The translations under genes were made by a program, and so were the position numbers. The notes below the pieces were generated by a model that was given only the letters and a program-made list of their open reading frames with translations, was not told where the DNA came from and made no database searches. A stretch of 7,338 bases of DNA from positions 1 to 7,338 of the forward strand of contig JAJYLU010000077.1 in assembly GCA_021787505.1 (NCBI GenBank), written 5' to 3'. Within the stretch, counting starts at the first letter, position 1. Every line of letters begins with the position of its first letter. This DNA is from Nitrospirota bacterium. Its GTDB lineage: Bacteria; Nitrospirota; Thermodesulfovibrionia; Thermodesulfovibrionales; UBA6898. Of this stretch, positions 1 through 5,836 are shown one piece after another.

Positions 1-1
1 C

Positions 2-652
2 GACAGGGAGCTCGCCTGCGCGCCGGTCCGGAGCGCCGAGGCGGCGGATTATCTCGCGGCAATGAGGGCGGCTGCGAACTATGCCTGGGCAAACAGGCAG
101 TGCATAATGCACTGGACAAGGGAGGCGTTCATGCAGGTGTTGTCGGCGTCGCCCCGCAGCCTGGGGTTGGGTCTGATATACGACGTCGCCCACAACATCG
201 CCAAGGTCGAAGAACATACGGTAAACGGAGAAAAAAAGAAGCTCATGGTCCACAGAAAGGGCGCGACGCGTGCATTTCCTCCGGGGCATCCTGAACTGCC
301 CCAGATATACAGACACCTGGGACAGCCGGTCCTCATCCCCGGAGACATGGGAAGGGCCTCCTTCGTGCTCCTCGGGACCGAAAAAGCTATGCAGCAGACG
401 TTCGGTTCCACCTGCCACGGTGCGGGGAGGGTCCTTTCGAGACATCAGGCGATCAGGAGGGCTAAAGGCAGGAAGATCTGGAAGGAACTGGAAGAGAAGG
501 GGATTATCGTCAGATCGGCCGGCAGGGAGACCCTTGCCGAAGAGATGAGCGAGGCATACAAAGACATTTCAGAGGTGGTTGACGTGGTCCACAGGGCCGG
601 GATTTCAAAGAAGGTGGCAAGACTGCGGCCGCTGGGTGTGGTAAAAGGATGA
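2..652 (+). CDS. rtcB: RNA-splicing ligase RtcB, C-terminal part (5' end outside window)
   Basis: RtcB is a Mn2+/GTP-dependent cytoplasmic ligase that joins 2',3'-cyclic-phosphate (or 3'-phosphate) RNA ends to 5'-OH ends in tRNA splicing or RNA repair. The frame is open from base 2, and the residues before the first ATG at 62 already match the family (DRELACAP...DYLAAM), so the gene is truncated by the window edge and ATG 62 is internal. Visible landmarks are YDVAHNIAK, whose His (codon 191-193) corresponds to a family metal ligand, then HRKGATRAFPPGHP, PGDMGRASFVL, and STCHGAGR, whose His (codon 416-418) is the guanylylated nucleophile of the family. The conserved C-terminus PLGVVKG carries the penultimate Lys that contacts guanylate. 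About 216 residues are present, roughly half of the usual 400-480. The stop lies 4 nt before the mqnA start, which implies co-transcription. Identification is very secure; the physiological substrate cannot be read from here. Confidence 0.97.
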   Translation, partial: DRELACAPVRSAEAADYLAAMRAAANYAWANRQCIMHWTREAFMQVLSASPRSLGLGLIYDVAHNIAKVEEHTVNGEKKKLMVHRKGATRAFPPGHPELPQIYRHLGQPVLIPGDMGRASFVLLGTEKAMQQTFGSTCHGAGRVLSRHQAIRRAKGRKIWKELEEKGIIVRSAGRETLAEEMSEAYKDISEVVDVVHRAGISKKVARLRPLGVVKG

Positions 653-656
653 CATC

Positions 657-1463
657 GTGACAAAACTGAAGATAGGGAGGTTCTTCTACTCGAACCTTTT
701 CCCGATATACTACATGCTCGAAAAAGAGGCCGACTGTTCTTACTACGAGTTCGTGGAAGGAGTCCCGTCCTTTTTGAACAAGGAGATCCGCGAAGGGAGG
801 ATCGACGTCAGTCCTTCCTCTTCGATAGAATACCTGAGAAATACCGACAAGTATGACCTCATCGAGGGCCACTCGATAAGCTCGATAGGGCCGGTGGGGA
901 GTGTCTTTCTTTTCAGTAAGAGACCGATCGGGGAACTCGGCAACGTTACGGTACTCACCTCGTCCCAGTCCGAAACATCCGTCGGACTTCTCAAGATAAT
1001 CCTGAAGAGATTTCTCGGCTTGGAGTGCGATTTCAGGTCCACTTCCGATCCGCTCGGAAAGGCGATGGAATCGGCGGAGGCATATCTGGTAATAGGAGAC
1101 GACGCACTGAGGGAGTCTCTCATGTGGCCCGCCCTTCACATATACGATATCGGCGACCTCTGGTACCGGTATACCGGCCTTCCCACGGTCTTTGCCCTCT
1201 GGATAGTGAGAAAGGAAAGCGCAGCCGGGGAAAAGGAACTGGTCAACAGGTTCACCCGCGACCTGGACAGGGCAAAGGCATCGGCTCTGAAGGACCTTGA
1301 CATGGTAGCTGCCGCTTCTCCTCCGAGGAGCTTTCTTTCGGAACGGGAACTGGTCTCATACTGGAGGGGAATTTCTTACGACTTCGACGAAGCGCACAGA
1401 AAGGGACTGGCGCTCTTCAGACAGTACGCCGCGGAGCTTGGTCTTCTGTCGATAGGCGGCTGA
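657..1463 (+). CDS. mqnA: Chorismate dehydratase MqnA (futalosine menaquinone pathway)
   Basis: MqnA removes water from chorismate to give 3-[(1-carboxyvinyl)oxy]benzoate, the first step of the futalosine route to menaquinone. The 268-residue product has the normal family length and a periplasmic-binding-protein-like fold without a signal peptide, so it is cytoplasmic. Family motifs run in order: KIGRFFYSNLFPIYY near the N-terminus, GVPSFLN (35-41), DVSPSSSIEYLRN (50-62), SISSIGPVGSVFLFSK (73-88), the Ser/Thr-rich TSSQSETSVGLL (101-112), IGDDAL (146-151), and YDIGDLWYRYTGLPTVFALW (163-182). The start is GTG at 657, preceded by AAGGA at 645-649 with 7-nt spacing; no better in-frame start precedes it. 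It sits 4 nt downstream of rtcB, although the two functions have no obvious biochemical link. The organism should also carry mqnC/mqnD/mqnB or mqnE elsewhere. No clear intrinsic terminator follows. Confidence 0.95.
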   Translation: MTKLKIGRFFYSNLFPIYYMLEKEADCSYYEFVEGVPSFLNKEIREGRIDVSPSSSIEYLRNTDKYDLIEGHSISSIGPVGSVFLFSKRPIGELGNVTVLTSSQSETSVGLLKIILKRFLGLECDFRSTSDPLGKAMESAEAYLVIGDDALRESLMWPALHIYDIGDLWYRYTGLPTVFALWIVRKESAAGEKELVNRFTRDLDRAKASALKDLDMVAAASPPRSFLSERELVSYWRGISYDFDEAHRKGLALFRQYAAELGLLSIGG

Positions 1464-1542
1464 AAAACTTCATTGCCCGGGCCGTTGTGAGGGGGGTCGC
1501 CAAACCCGGCCGCCCGTCCTCCTTTCCTTCCTAAAAGGGGAC

Positions 1543-1565
1543 GAACTTTCTCAAAAGAGAAATTC
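1543..1565. promoter_or_regulatory. Palindrome upstream of the sigma-54 promoter candidate; possible activator site
   Basis: The sequence TTTCTC-AAAA-GAGAAA (1547-1552 and 1557-1562) is a perfect 6-bp inverted repeat. It extends by GAA/TTC (1543-1545 and 1563-1565) if one unpaired C at 1546 is allowed. Its centre lies about 75 bp upstream of the start point predicted from the -24/-12 element at 1604-1619, a plausible though rather close position for a dimeric enhancer-binding protein. It could instead be a weak RNA hairpin at the end of mqnA, but no U-tract follows. The function as an operator is an inference from position and symmetry. Confidence 0.35.
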
Positions 1566-1603
1566 ATTCCAATAAAAAACGCCTGTTTATCGCTCTCCTG
1601 ATC

Positions 1604-1619
1604 TGGCACACATTTTGTT
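1604..1619 (+). promoter_or_regulatory. Candidate sigma-54 (-24/-12) promoter
   Basis: TGGCAC-N5-TTGTT matches the RpoN consensus TGGCAC-N5-TTGCW except for T instead of C at -12. The -24 GG (1605-1606) and the -12 position (1618) have the exact 12-bp offset, which predicts transcription from about 1630 and a 39-nt leader before the ATG at 1669. No sigma-70 pair with acceptable spacing was found in the same stretch. A sigma-54-dependent activator gene lies downstream at 4436-5836, and a palindrome lies upstream at 1543-1565; both raise plausibility. The -12 GT deviation could weaken the promoter or make it a false positive. Confidence 0.55.
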
Positions 1620-1653
1620 ACTTCCTGAATCCGGCTGATCCATTTAATAACGA

Positions 1654-1662
1654 AAGGAGGTG
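1654..1662 (+). promoter_or_regulatory. Strong Shine-Dalgarno that decides the start at 1669
   Basis: AAGGAGGTG is a near-perfect anti-16S complement. Two ATG codons follow, at 1665 and 1669, in different frames. The AGGAGG core ends 8 nt before 1669 but only 4 nt before 1665, and only the 1669 frame encodes a signal peptide and a long product. The start is therefore 1669. Confidence 0.85.
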
Positions 1663-1668
1663 AAATGA

Positions 1669-2157
1669 ATGAAGAAAGCACTAGCAATCGTACTTTCCGT
1701 AATGTTTGTCTTTGCCCTCACGGCGGCAACGTTCGCAGCTGAGAAGAAAAAGGAGGCAGCTCCTGCTGAGAAGAAGGAGATGTCTACAGAGAAGAAGGCT
1801 GCAAAGAAGAAAGTTATGCACAGGCAGGTCACCGGCGAGGTGACCGCGGTTGACGCAAAGGCTAACACCGTCACGGTAAAAGGCAAGAAGGCCGAGGTTA
1901 CGGTAACAGTCGACGAGAAGACCAAGTTCATGCCTAAGGGCAAGACCATCGCCGACGTAACAGCCGGCGAGAAGGTCATGGTGAAATACACCGAGGCTGA
2001 AGGCGTCAATACGGCAAAGAGCATAAAGATCGAAGCAAAGAAGGCCGAAAAGAAAAAGGCAAAGAAGGCCGAAAAGAAGAAGGAAGAAAAGAAGGAGGCG
2101 GCTCCTGCTCCTGCAAAGGAGAAGGCCCCTGCAAAGAAACCTGCGGCAGGTTACTAA
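1669..2157 (+). CDS. Secreted Lys/Ala-rich protein with small beta-rich core (DUF5666-like)
   Basis: This 162-residue exported protein has no function I can name. Residues 1-24 form a Sec signal peptide (MKKA, then a hydrophobic run, with cleavage likely after A23 or A24), so it acts in the periplasm or outside. The mature protein has three parts: a Lys/Glu/Ala linker (25-49), a compact beta-rich core (about 52-122, with RQVTGEVTAVDAKANTVTV, KFMPKGKTIADVTAGEKVMVKY and a closing AKSIKI strand), and a very basic tail (123-162) ending in Pro/Ala/Lys repeats and GY. The core resembles the DUF5666/OB-like barrels of secreted bacterial proteins (TGxVxxVDxxxxTxTV, then a 'dltpGdkVxV' segment); that assignment is from memory. 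The tail contains a duplicated AKKAEKKK unit. A sigma-54 promoter candidate and a strong Shine-Dalgarno precede it. The charge could suit binding to DNA, polyanions, LPS or metal-loaded surfaces, but this is speculation. The ORF is certain; its role is unknown. Confidence 0.9.
   Translation: MKKALAIVLSVMFVFALTAATFAAEKKKEAAPAEKKEMSTEKKAAKKKVMHRQVTGEVTAVDAKANTVTVKGKKAEVTVTVDEKTKFMPKGKTIADVTAGEKVMVKYTEAEGVNTAKSIKIEAKKAEKKKAKKAEKKKEEKKEAAPAPAKEKAPAKKPAAGY
2035..2082 (+). repeat. Two-copy 24-bp tandem repeat inside the Lys-rich tail
   Basis: The units 2035-2058 and 2059-2082 are identical except for one base (AAAAAG versus AAGAAG near the end). Each encodes AKKAEKKK (residues 123-130 and 131-138). 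Near-identity at the DNA level, not just the protein level, points to a recent in-frame duplication by slippage or unequal exchange. The copy number may vary between strains. Confidence 0.85.
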
Positions 2158-2181
2158 TCAAGAGAAGTTTCTTTGTCTCAC

Positions 2182-2220
2182 GAGAATACCTCCTCGGGCC
2201 ATGCCTGAGGAGGTATTCTC
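2182..2220 (+). terminator. 14-bp perfect inverted repeat between the two envelope genes
   Basis: GAGAATACCTCCTC (2182-2195) pairs perfectly with GAGGAGGTATTCTC (2207-2220), and G2197-G2198 can add pairs with C2204-C2205. The hairpin starts 24 nt after the stop of the Lys-rich protein gene. The sequence after it (ATTATGAACC) has no U-tract, so it is not a standard intrinsic terminator. It may instead be an mRNA-stabilising 3' structure, a partial attenuator for the downstream lipoprotein gene, or a protein site. The structure is certain; its function is uncertain. Confidence 0.5.
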
Positions 2221-2274
2221 ATTATGAACCCTTACCCAAGATAATACTGAACGATTCACATAAAGGAGGTCTCC

Positions 2275-2895
2275 ATGAAAGGCGTTATCAGTAATTTCCT
2301 TATCGGTCTTCTCATGGTCTTCGCGTTCACGGCCTGCTCAAAACAACCTGCTCAGGAGATCAACGCAGCGAAGGCCGCGGTCGATGCTGCGATGGCCGAA
2401 GGCGCGGAGAAATATTCGCCGGCCGAGGCCCGAAACGTGAATGATGAGCTGGCCGCTGCATTGGCCGAGGTGCATGCACAGGACGCCAGGTTTTTGAAGG
2501 ACTATAAAAAGGCGAAGGAGATGCTTGCAAAGACGAAGGCCGACGCAGAGACCCTCAAGGCAGGTTTGGCCGCAAAAAAGGAGGAGGCTAAAAAGCAGGC
2601 ACTCGCTGCCCAGGAAGCCGCAATAGCAGCAGTGGAAGAGGCGAAGGCTTCGCTGGCGAAGGCAATGCGTTCGAAGACGGCGAAGGACCTCGATGCCCTC
2701 AACGCCGATGCAAAGGGGCTTGACGATTCCCTCCTCGAGGTGAAGAATCTTATCGACACGGAGGACTATACGACCGCTCTCGAAAAGGCGGGCGCCGTGA
2801 AGGCGGGTGCGACTGCACTGACGGAACAGACGAAGCAGATAACGCCCGAAAAGGCCCCGAAGGCAAAAGCGGCCCTAAAAAAGAAGCATTTTTGA
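2275..2895 (+). CDS. Ala/Lys-rich helical lipoprotein (DUF4398-like)
   Basis: The 206-residue product begins with a lipoprotein signal peptide: MKG, a hydrophobic run, then FTAC with Cys21 as the predicted lipidated residue. Ser follows at +2, which in enterobacterial terms predicts outer-membrane sorting. The first helical segment (about 27-68: AAKAAVDAAMAEGAEKYSPAEA, then DELAAALAEV) resembles DUF4398 lipoproteins, whose hallmark is Ala-rich helices with a (Y/E)-(S/A)-P-x-E turn. The rest is a long Ala/Lys/Glu coiled coil (70-190) and a basic tail (PKAKAALKKKHF). Such proteins are usually periplasmic and cell-wall-proximal, with poorly known roles. Translation starts at ATG 2275 behind AAAGGAGGT (2262-2270). 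It lies 117 nt after the Lys-rich protein gene, beyond the 14-bp inverted repeat, and ends 16 nt before a strong terminator. I see only a weak -10-like GATAAT (2240-2245) in front, so it may depend on read-through. Low sequence complexity limits homology claims. Confidence 0.9.
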   Translation: MKGVISNFLIGLLMVFAFTACSKQPAQEINAAKAAVDAAMAEGAEKYSPAEARNVNDELAAALAEVHAQDARFLKDYKKAKEMLAKTKADAETLKAGLAAKKEEAKKQALAAQEAAIAAVEEAKASLAKAMRSKTAKDLDALNADAKGLDDSLLEVKNLIDTEDYTTALEKAGAVKAGATALTEQTKQITPEKAPKAKAALKKKHF

Positions 2896-2911
2896 GAATA
2901 GATTCCTATCC

Positions 2912-2945
2912 GATAAAAAAACCCCGCTTGCGGGGTTTTTTTATC
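2912..2945 (+). terminator. Strong intrinsic terminator, likely bidirectional
   Basis: GATAAAAAAACCCCG (2912-2926) is perfectly complementary to CGGGGTTTTTTTATC (2931-2945), with a CTTG loop. The GC core is followed by seven T residues, and seven A residues precede it, so it can work on either strand. It closes the lipoprotein transcript and isolates the two-component operon, whose -35 candidate begins 3 nt later. Confidence 0.95.
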
Positions 2946-2947
2946 CG

Positions 2948-2978
2948 TTGACCTCACCAAGAGTGTTTAAGATACAAT
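2948..2978 (+). promoter_or_regulatory. Candidate sigma-70-type promoter of the kinase-regulator operon
   Basis: TTGACC (2948-2953) is one mismatch from TTGACA, and TACAAT (2973-2978) is one mismatch from TATAAT. The 19-bp spacer is longer than the optimal 17. Transcription would begin around 2985, only about 2 nt before the ATG at 2987. This is the only promoter-like element between the terminator and the gene, so the operon is probably expressed independently of the upstream block. Confidence 0.45.
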
Positions 2979-2986
2979 ACTGATAT

Positions 2987-4432
2987 ATGCGTATCAACAG
3001 GCAGACCGTCAAGGACTACTTTCTCAGACTCTCCCTCAACCAGAAACTCGTGGCGATGATGATGCTGCTGAGCCTCAGCCTCATGTCCATCTTCATATTT
3101 CTCTATTCGCAGACCGAAAGGGCGATGTTCAACGAATTCGAGAGCCAGACCGCCGAACTCTCAAAGGCTATACAGGTCGGGGTGGAAGAGGTGACGAGCA
3201 GCGGGGCGACAGATGAGAAGAGGCTCCAGTCTTACCTGCAGAAGCTTAACACAAGAGGAGTGAAGGAATTGTCGATCATTAGCAATTCCGACAAGATCAT
3301 CTCGAGCACGAACCCGAAGAACATCGGCAAATGGCTGACAACGAAGAAGAAAGAGCTTATTTTCAAGGCCCAGCTGGGCGAGCCGGTGACCGGGGAAGGC
3401 CACTCATATAACGTGATCATCCCGGTCGTCGCAGGCCAGAAGCATTACGGATACATCCACCTTACGATCAATACGGAGGACTTTTCACTCTTCATGCGGA
3501 AGAGGCTGCTCCAGAGGATCCTCGCTGCCGGGCTGGTCTTCGGCATGGGCATCTTCTTTACGGTATACCTCGCCAGGAGGTATACCGAGCCGATCGAGCA
3601 GGTAGTCGAAGCGGCGCGGCTGGTCGCAGGCGGGGACCTAAACCAGGAACTGAAGACCGAGAGAAAGGACGAGATAGGCGAGCTCACCCAGAGTTTCAAC
3701 TTTATGGTAAGAAAACTGCGCGAAGAGCGCGAACTCGAAGAGAGGCTGAGGAAGGCCGAACATCTCGCCGGCATCGGCCAGTTCTCGACCAGTATCGCGC
3801 ACGAGATCAGGAACCCGCTGAACTTCATCAGCCTGTCGATCGACCACATCAGGGAACGCTACAAACCGTCGGGCGGCGACAGGGAGGCATTCGATTCGCT
3901 GATTTTGAATATCAAAAAAGAGATCCAGCGGGTAAGCGGGTTTGCCGAGAGTTTTCTCCAGTACGGCAGGCCGCTTGAGCTCAACCGCCAAAAGATCAAA
4001 ATAGGGGAAATACTTGAAGACGTGGTGAGTCTCGTCATGGCAAAGGCACAGAAGGAGCACGTCGACCTGCAGAGGGAGTACGAGTCCCTTCCTGAACTCT
4101 CGGTCGACAGCGAGTTCATCAAGACCTGCCTTTACAACGTTATCCTGAACGCGTTCCAGGCAATGCCCGACGGCGGCAGACTCACCATCAGGACAAAAAC
4201 AGTCGGGAACAAATTTCATATCACCGTTGAAGATACGGGCGTCGGGATATCGGAGGAAAAGGCCGCGAGGATATTCGATCCGTTCTTCACCACAAAAGGC
4301 ACGGGGCTCGGACTCGGGCTGGCCCTCACCAAACGCATTATCGAGGAACACAGGGGCAAAGTGGACTTCAAAAGCGCTGCAGGAAAAGGGAGCAGCGTCA
4401 CGATAATACTGCCGTTGGAAAGAGAGGGATAA
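2987..4432 (+). CDS. Membrane sensor histidine kinase, NtrB/ZraS-like, with periplasmic Cache-like sensor
   Basis: This 481-residue kinase should autophosphorylate on His and pass phosphate to the adjacent NtrC-type regulator. Domains in order: TM1 (about 21-41), a periplasmic sensor of about 130 residues (42-172), TM2 (about 174-196), HAMP (about 196-249), a dimerisation/phosphoacceptor domain (about 256-325) with His272 in the H-box SIAHEIRNPL, and an ATPase domain (about 375-478). The ATPase domain shows the N-box (YNVILNAFQAM, Asn388), G1 (EDTGVGI, 415-421), F-box (FDPFFTTKGTG, 430-440) and G2 (GLGLGLALTKR). All catalytic motifs are intact. The sensor's second half (LSIISNSDKIISSTNPKNIG, then the YNVIIPVV and YGYIHLTI strands) has the rhythm of a PDC/Cache fold, but the ligand is unknown. 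The start ATG at 2987 has no Shine-Dalgarno, and no later start has one. The stop is followed by the regulator after 3 nt, so the genes form a tight operon. Confidence 0.95.
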   Translation: MRINRQTVKDYFLRLSLNQKLVAMMMLLSLSLMSIFIFLYSQTERAMFNEFESQTAELSKAIQVGVEEVTSSGATDEKRLQSYLQKLNTRGVKELSIISNSDKIISSTNPKNIGKWLTTKKKELIFKAQLGEPVTGEGHSYNVIIPVVAGQKHYGYIHLTINTEDFSLFMRKRLLQRILAAGLVFGMGIFFTVYLARRYTEPIEQVVEAARLVAGGDLNQELKTERKDEIGELTQSFNFMVRKLREERELEERLRKAEHLAGIGQFSTSIAHEIRNPLNFISLSIDHIRERYKPSGGDREAFDSLILNIKKEIQRVSGFAESFLQYGRPLELNRQKIKIGEILEDVVSLVMAKAQKEHVDLQREYESLPELSVDSEFIKTCLYNVILNAFQAMPDGGRLTIRTKTVGNKFHITVEDTGVGISEEKAARIFDPFFTTKGTGLGLGLALTKRIIEEHRGKVDFKSAAGKGSSVTIILPLEREG

Positions 4433-4435
4433 GTG

Positions 4436-5836
4436 ATGCCGGTAGTTCTTGTCGTGGACGATGAGCCGCTTCAGAGAGACATATTGAAGACTATTCTTGA
4501 AGGCGAGGGGTACGAGACCTATGCAGCTTCATCAGGAGAAGAAGCGCTGAAGGTGGTCACGAAGTATTATCCCGAGATAATTCTCACGGACCTTAAGATG
4601 GAGGGGATGGACGGCATCGAGCTGATAGAATCCGTGGCGAAGCTCGAACTTCCGTCACCGGACGGCTTCAGCCCGACCATGATCATCATGACTGCCCACG
4701 GCACGATATCGTCCGCGGTCCAGGCGATGAAGAAGGGGGCCTTCGATTATCTCACCAAACCCCTCGACAGGGACTCGCTAATACTGACGGTGAAAAGGGC
4801 ATCGGAACACGCGGAACTGCTTAAGGAAAACCTCCAGCTCCACAGAGAGCTTTACGACCGGTTCAGGATCGAAGGCATCGTCGGCAAATCGGGCATGATG
4901 CAGGAGGCGATCGAGATCATGAAGAAGGTCTCGGGCAGTTCCGCAACCGTGATGATCAAGGGGGAAAGCGGAACGGGCAAGGAACTCGTGGCAAAGGCGA
5001 TCCACTACAACAGCCCGAGGAGGTCGAAGGCGTTCACCGCACTGAACTGCGCCGCCATCCCCGAAAACCTTTTCGAGAGTGAGCTCTTCGGCTACGAACC
5101 CGGCGCCTTTACCGGCGCCTCCTCACGGAGGATCGGCCTGTTCGAGGCGACAAACGGGGGCACCCTTTTTCTGGACGAGATCGGAGACATGCCCCAGATG
5201 ATGCAGTCGAAGCTCCTCAGGGTCCTCCAGGACAAGGAGATCAGGCGCCTCGGCGGAAAAGAGGCGATCAAGGTGGACGTGCGGATCATCGCCGCGACGA
5301 ACAAGGACCTCGAAAAAGAACTCGCGAAGGGGAACTTCAGGGAAGACCTGTATTACCGCCTTAGGGTCGTGTCGATCGATATGCCCCCGCTCCGCTCCCG
5401 AAAGACAGACATCCCGGAACTCGTCGAGTTCTTCATCGGCAAATACAACCGCGAATTCGGCAAGAGGGTTAAAGGCGTCGAGGCGCCGGCGCTGAAGGCG
5501 CTCACCGAGTACGGCTGGCCCGGCAACATCCGGCAGCTCGAATCCGTAATCGAGCGTGCCGTTCTCATGTGCGACAACGACACGATCAAGGTAAAGGACA
5601 TCAAGGGCGAACTGAGGACCCTCCAGCCCGCCGACGCATTCGATTTCGAGATCCCTGAAGAGGGGATCAACCTCGATGAACTCGAGGAAAAACTTCTCCG
5701 TAAGGCTATGACAAAAGCAAACGGCGTCGTCGCAAAGGCCGCAAAACTCCTAGGCCTCAGTTATAAGACCTTCTGGTACCGGTGGGAGAAACTGAATCCC
5801 AGCGGTACCTCGAAAAAGGATGCGGGGGAAATTTAA
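4436..5836 (+). CDS. NtrC-family sigma-54-dependent response regulator
   Basis: This 466-residue regulator has the full REC - AAA+ - Fis-type HTH layout. It should be phosphorylated by the kinase encoded just upstream and then drive open-complex formation by RpoN polymerase. Numbering is from ATG 4436. In REC (about 2-120) the acidic pocket is Asp8, Asp9 and Glu10, the phosphoacceptor is Asp52 (LTDLKM), and Thr86 and Lys108 are the switch residues. In AAA+ (about 148-380), Walker A is GESGTGKE (176-183), the sigma-54 contact loop is GAFTGA (223-228), Walker B is TLFLDEIGD (Asp247-Glu248), and arginine-rich sensor motifs follow (FREDLYYRLRV, WPGNIRQLE). The HTH is near 433-452 (KAAKLLGLSYKTFWYRWEKL). 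GTG at 4433 is an alternative start; ATG 4436 is preferred because GAGAGGG (4422-4428) lies 7 nt before it. REC carries a longer alpha3-beta4 loop than usual (about 69-80, ELPSPDGFSP). It resembles ZraR/AtoC/HydG-type regulators; the specific target is not known. Confidence 0.96.
   Translation: MPVVLVVDDEPLQRDILKTILEGEGYETYAASSGEEALKVVTKYYPEIILTDLKMEGMDGIELIESVAKLELPSPDGFSPTMIIMTAHGTISSAVQAMKKGAFDYLTKPLDRDSLILTVKRASEHAELLKENLQLHRELYDRFRIEGIVGKSGMMQEAIEIMKKVSGSSATVMIKGESGTGKELVAKAIHYNSPRRSKAFTALNCAAIPENLFESELFGYEPGAFTGASSRRIGLFEATNGGTLFLDEIGDMPQMMQSKLLRVLQDKEIRRLGGKEAIKVDVRIIAATNKDLEKELAKGNFREDLYYRLRVVSIDMPPLRSRKTDIPELVEFFIGKYNREFGKRVKGVEAPALKALTEYGWPGNIRQLESVIERAVLMCDNDTIKVKDIKGELRTLQPADAFDFEIPEEGINLDELEEKLLRKAMTKANGVVAKAAKLLGLSYKTFWYRWEKLNPSGTSKKDAGEI

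Noticed and set aside
510..1139. 209-codon minus-strand frame opposite rtcB and mqnA
   Set aside because: Covers conserved coding sequence of both genes on the other strand and has no recognisable motif.
1644..2024. Hydrophobic Phe/Ser/Thr-rich minus-strand frame opposite the Lys-rich protein
   Set aside because: The apparent membrane-like composition is simply the reverse complement of Lys/Glu/Ala codons.
2240..2245. GATAAT as a -10 element for the lipoprotein gene
   Set aside because: No credible -35 hexamer lies at 16-19 bp upstream; the position overlaps the end of the 14-bp inverted repeat, so it was not listed as a promoter.
3638..4351. 237-codon minus-strand open frame opposite the histidine kinase
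   Set aside because: It is a shadow of the strongly conserved kinase and HAMP domains in GC-rich DNA; it shows no domain of its own.
4433..4435. GTG as start of the response regulator
   Set aside because: The Shine-Dalgarno-like GAGAGGG is better placed for the ATG at 4436; only one residue is at stake.
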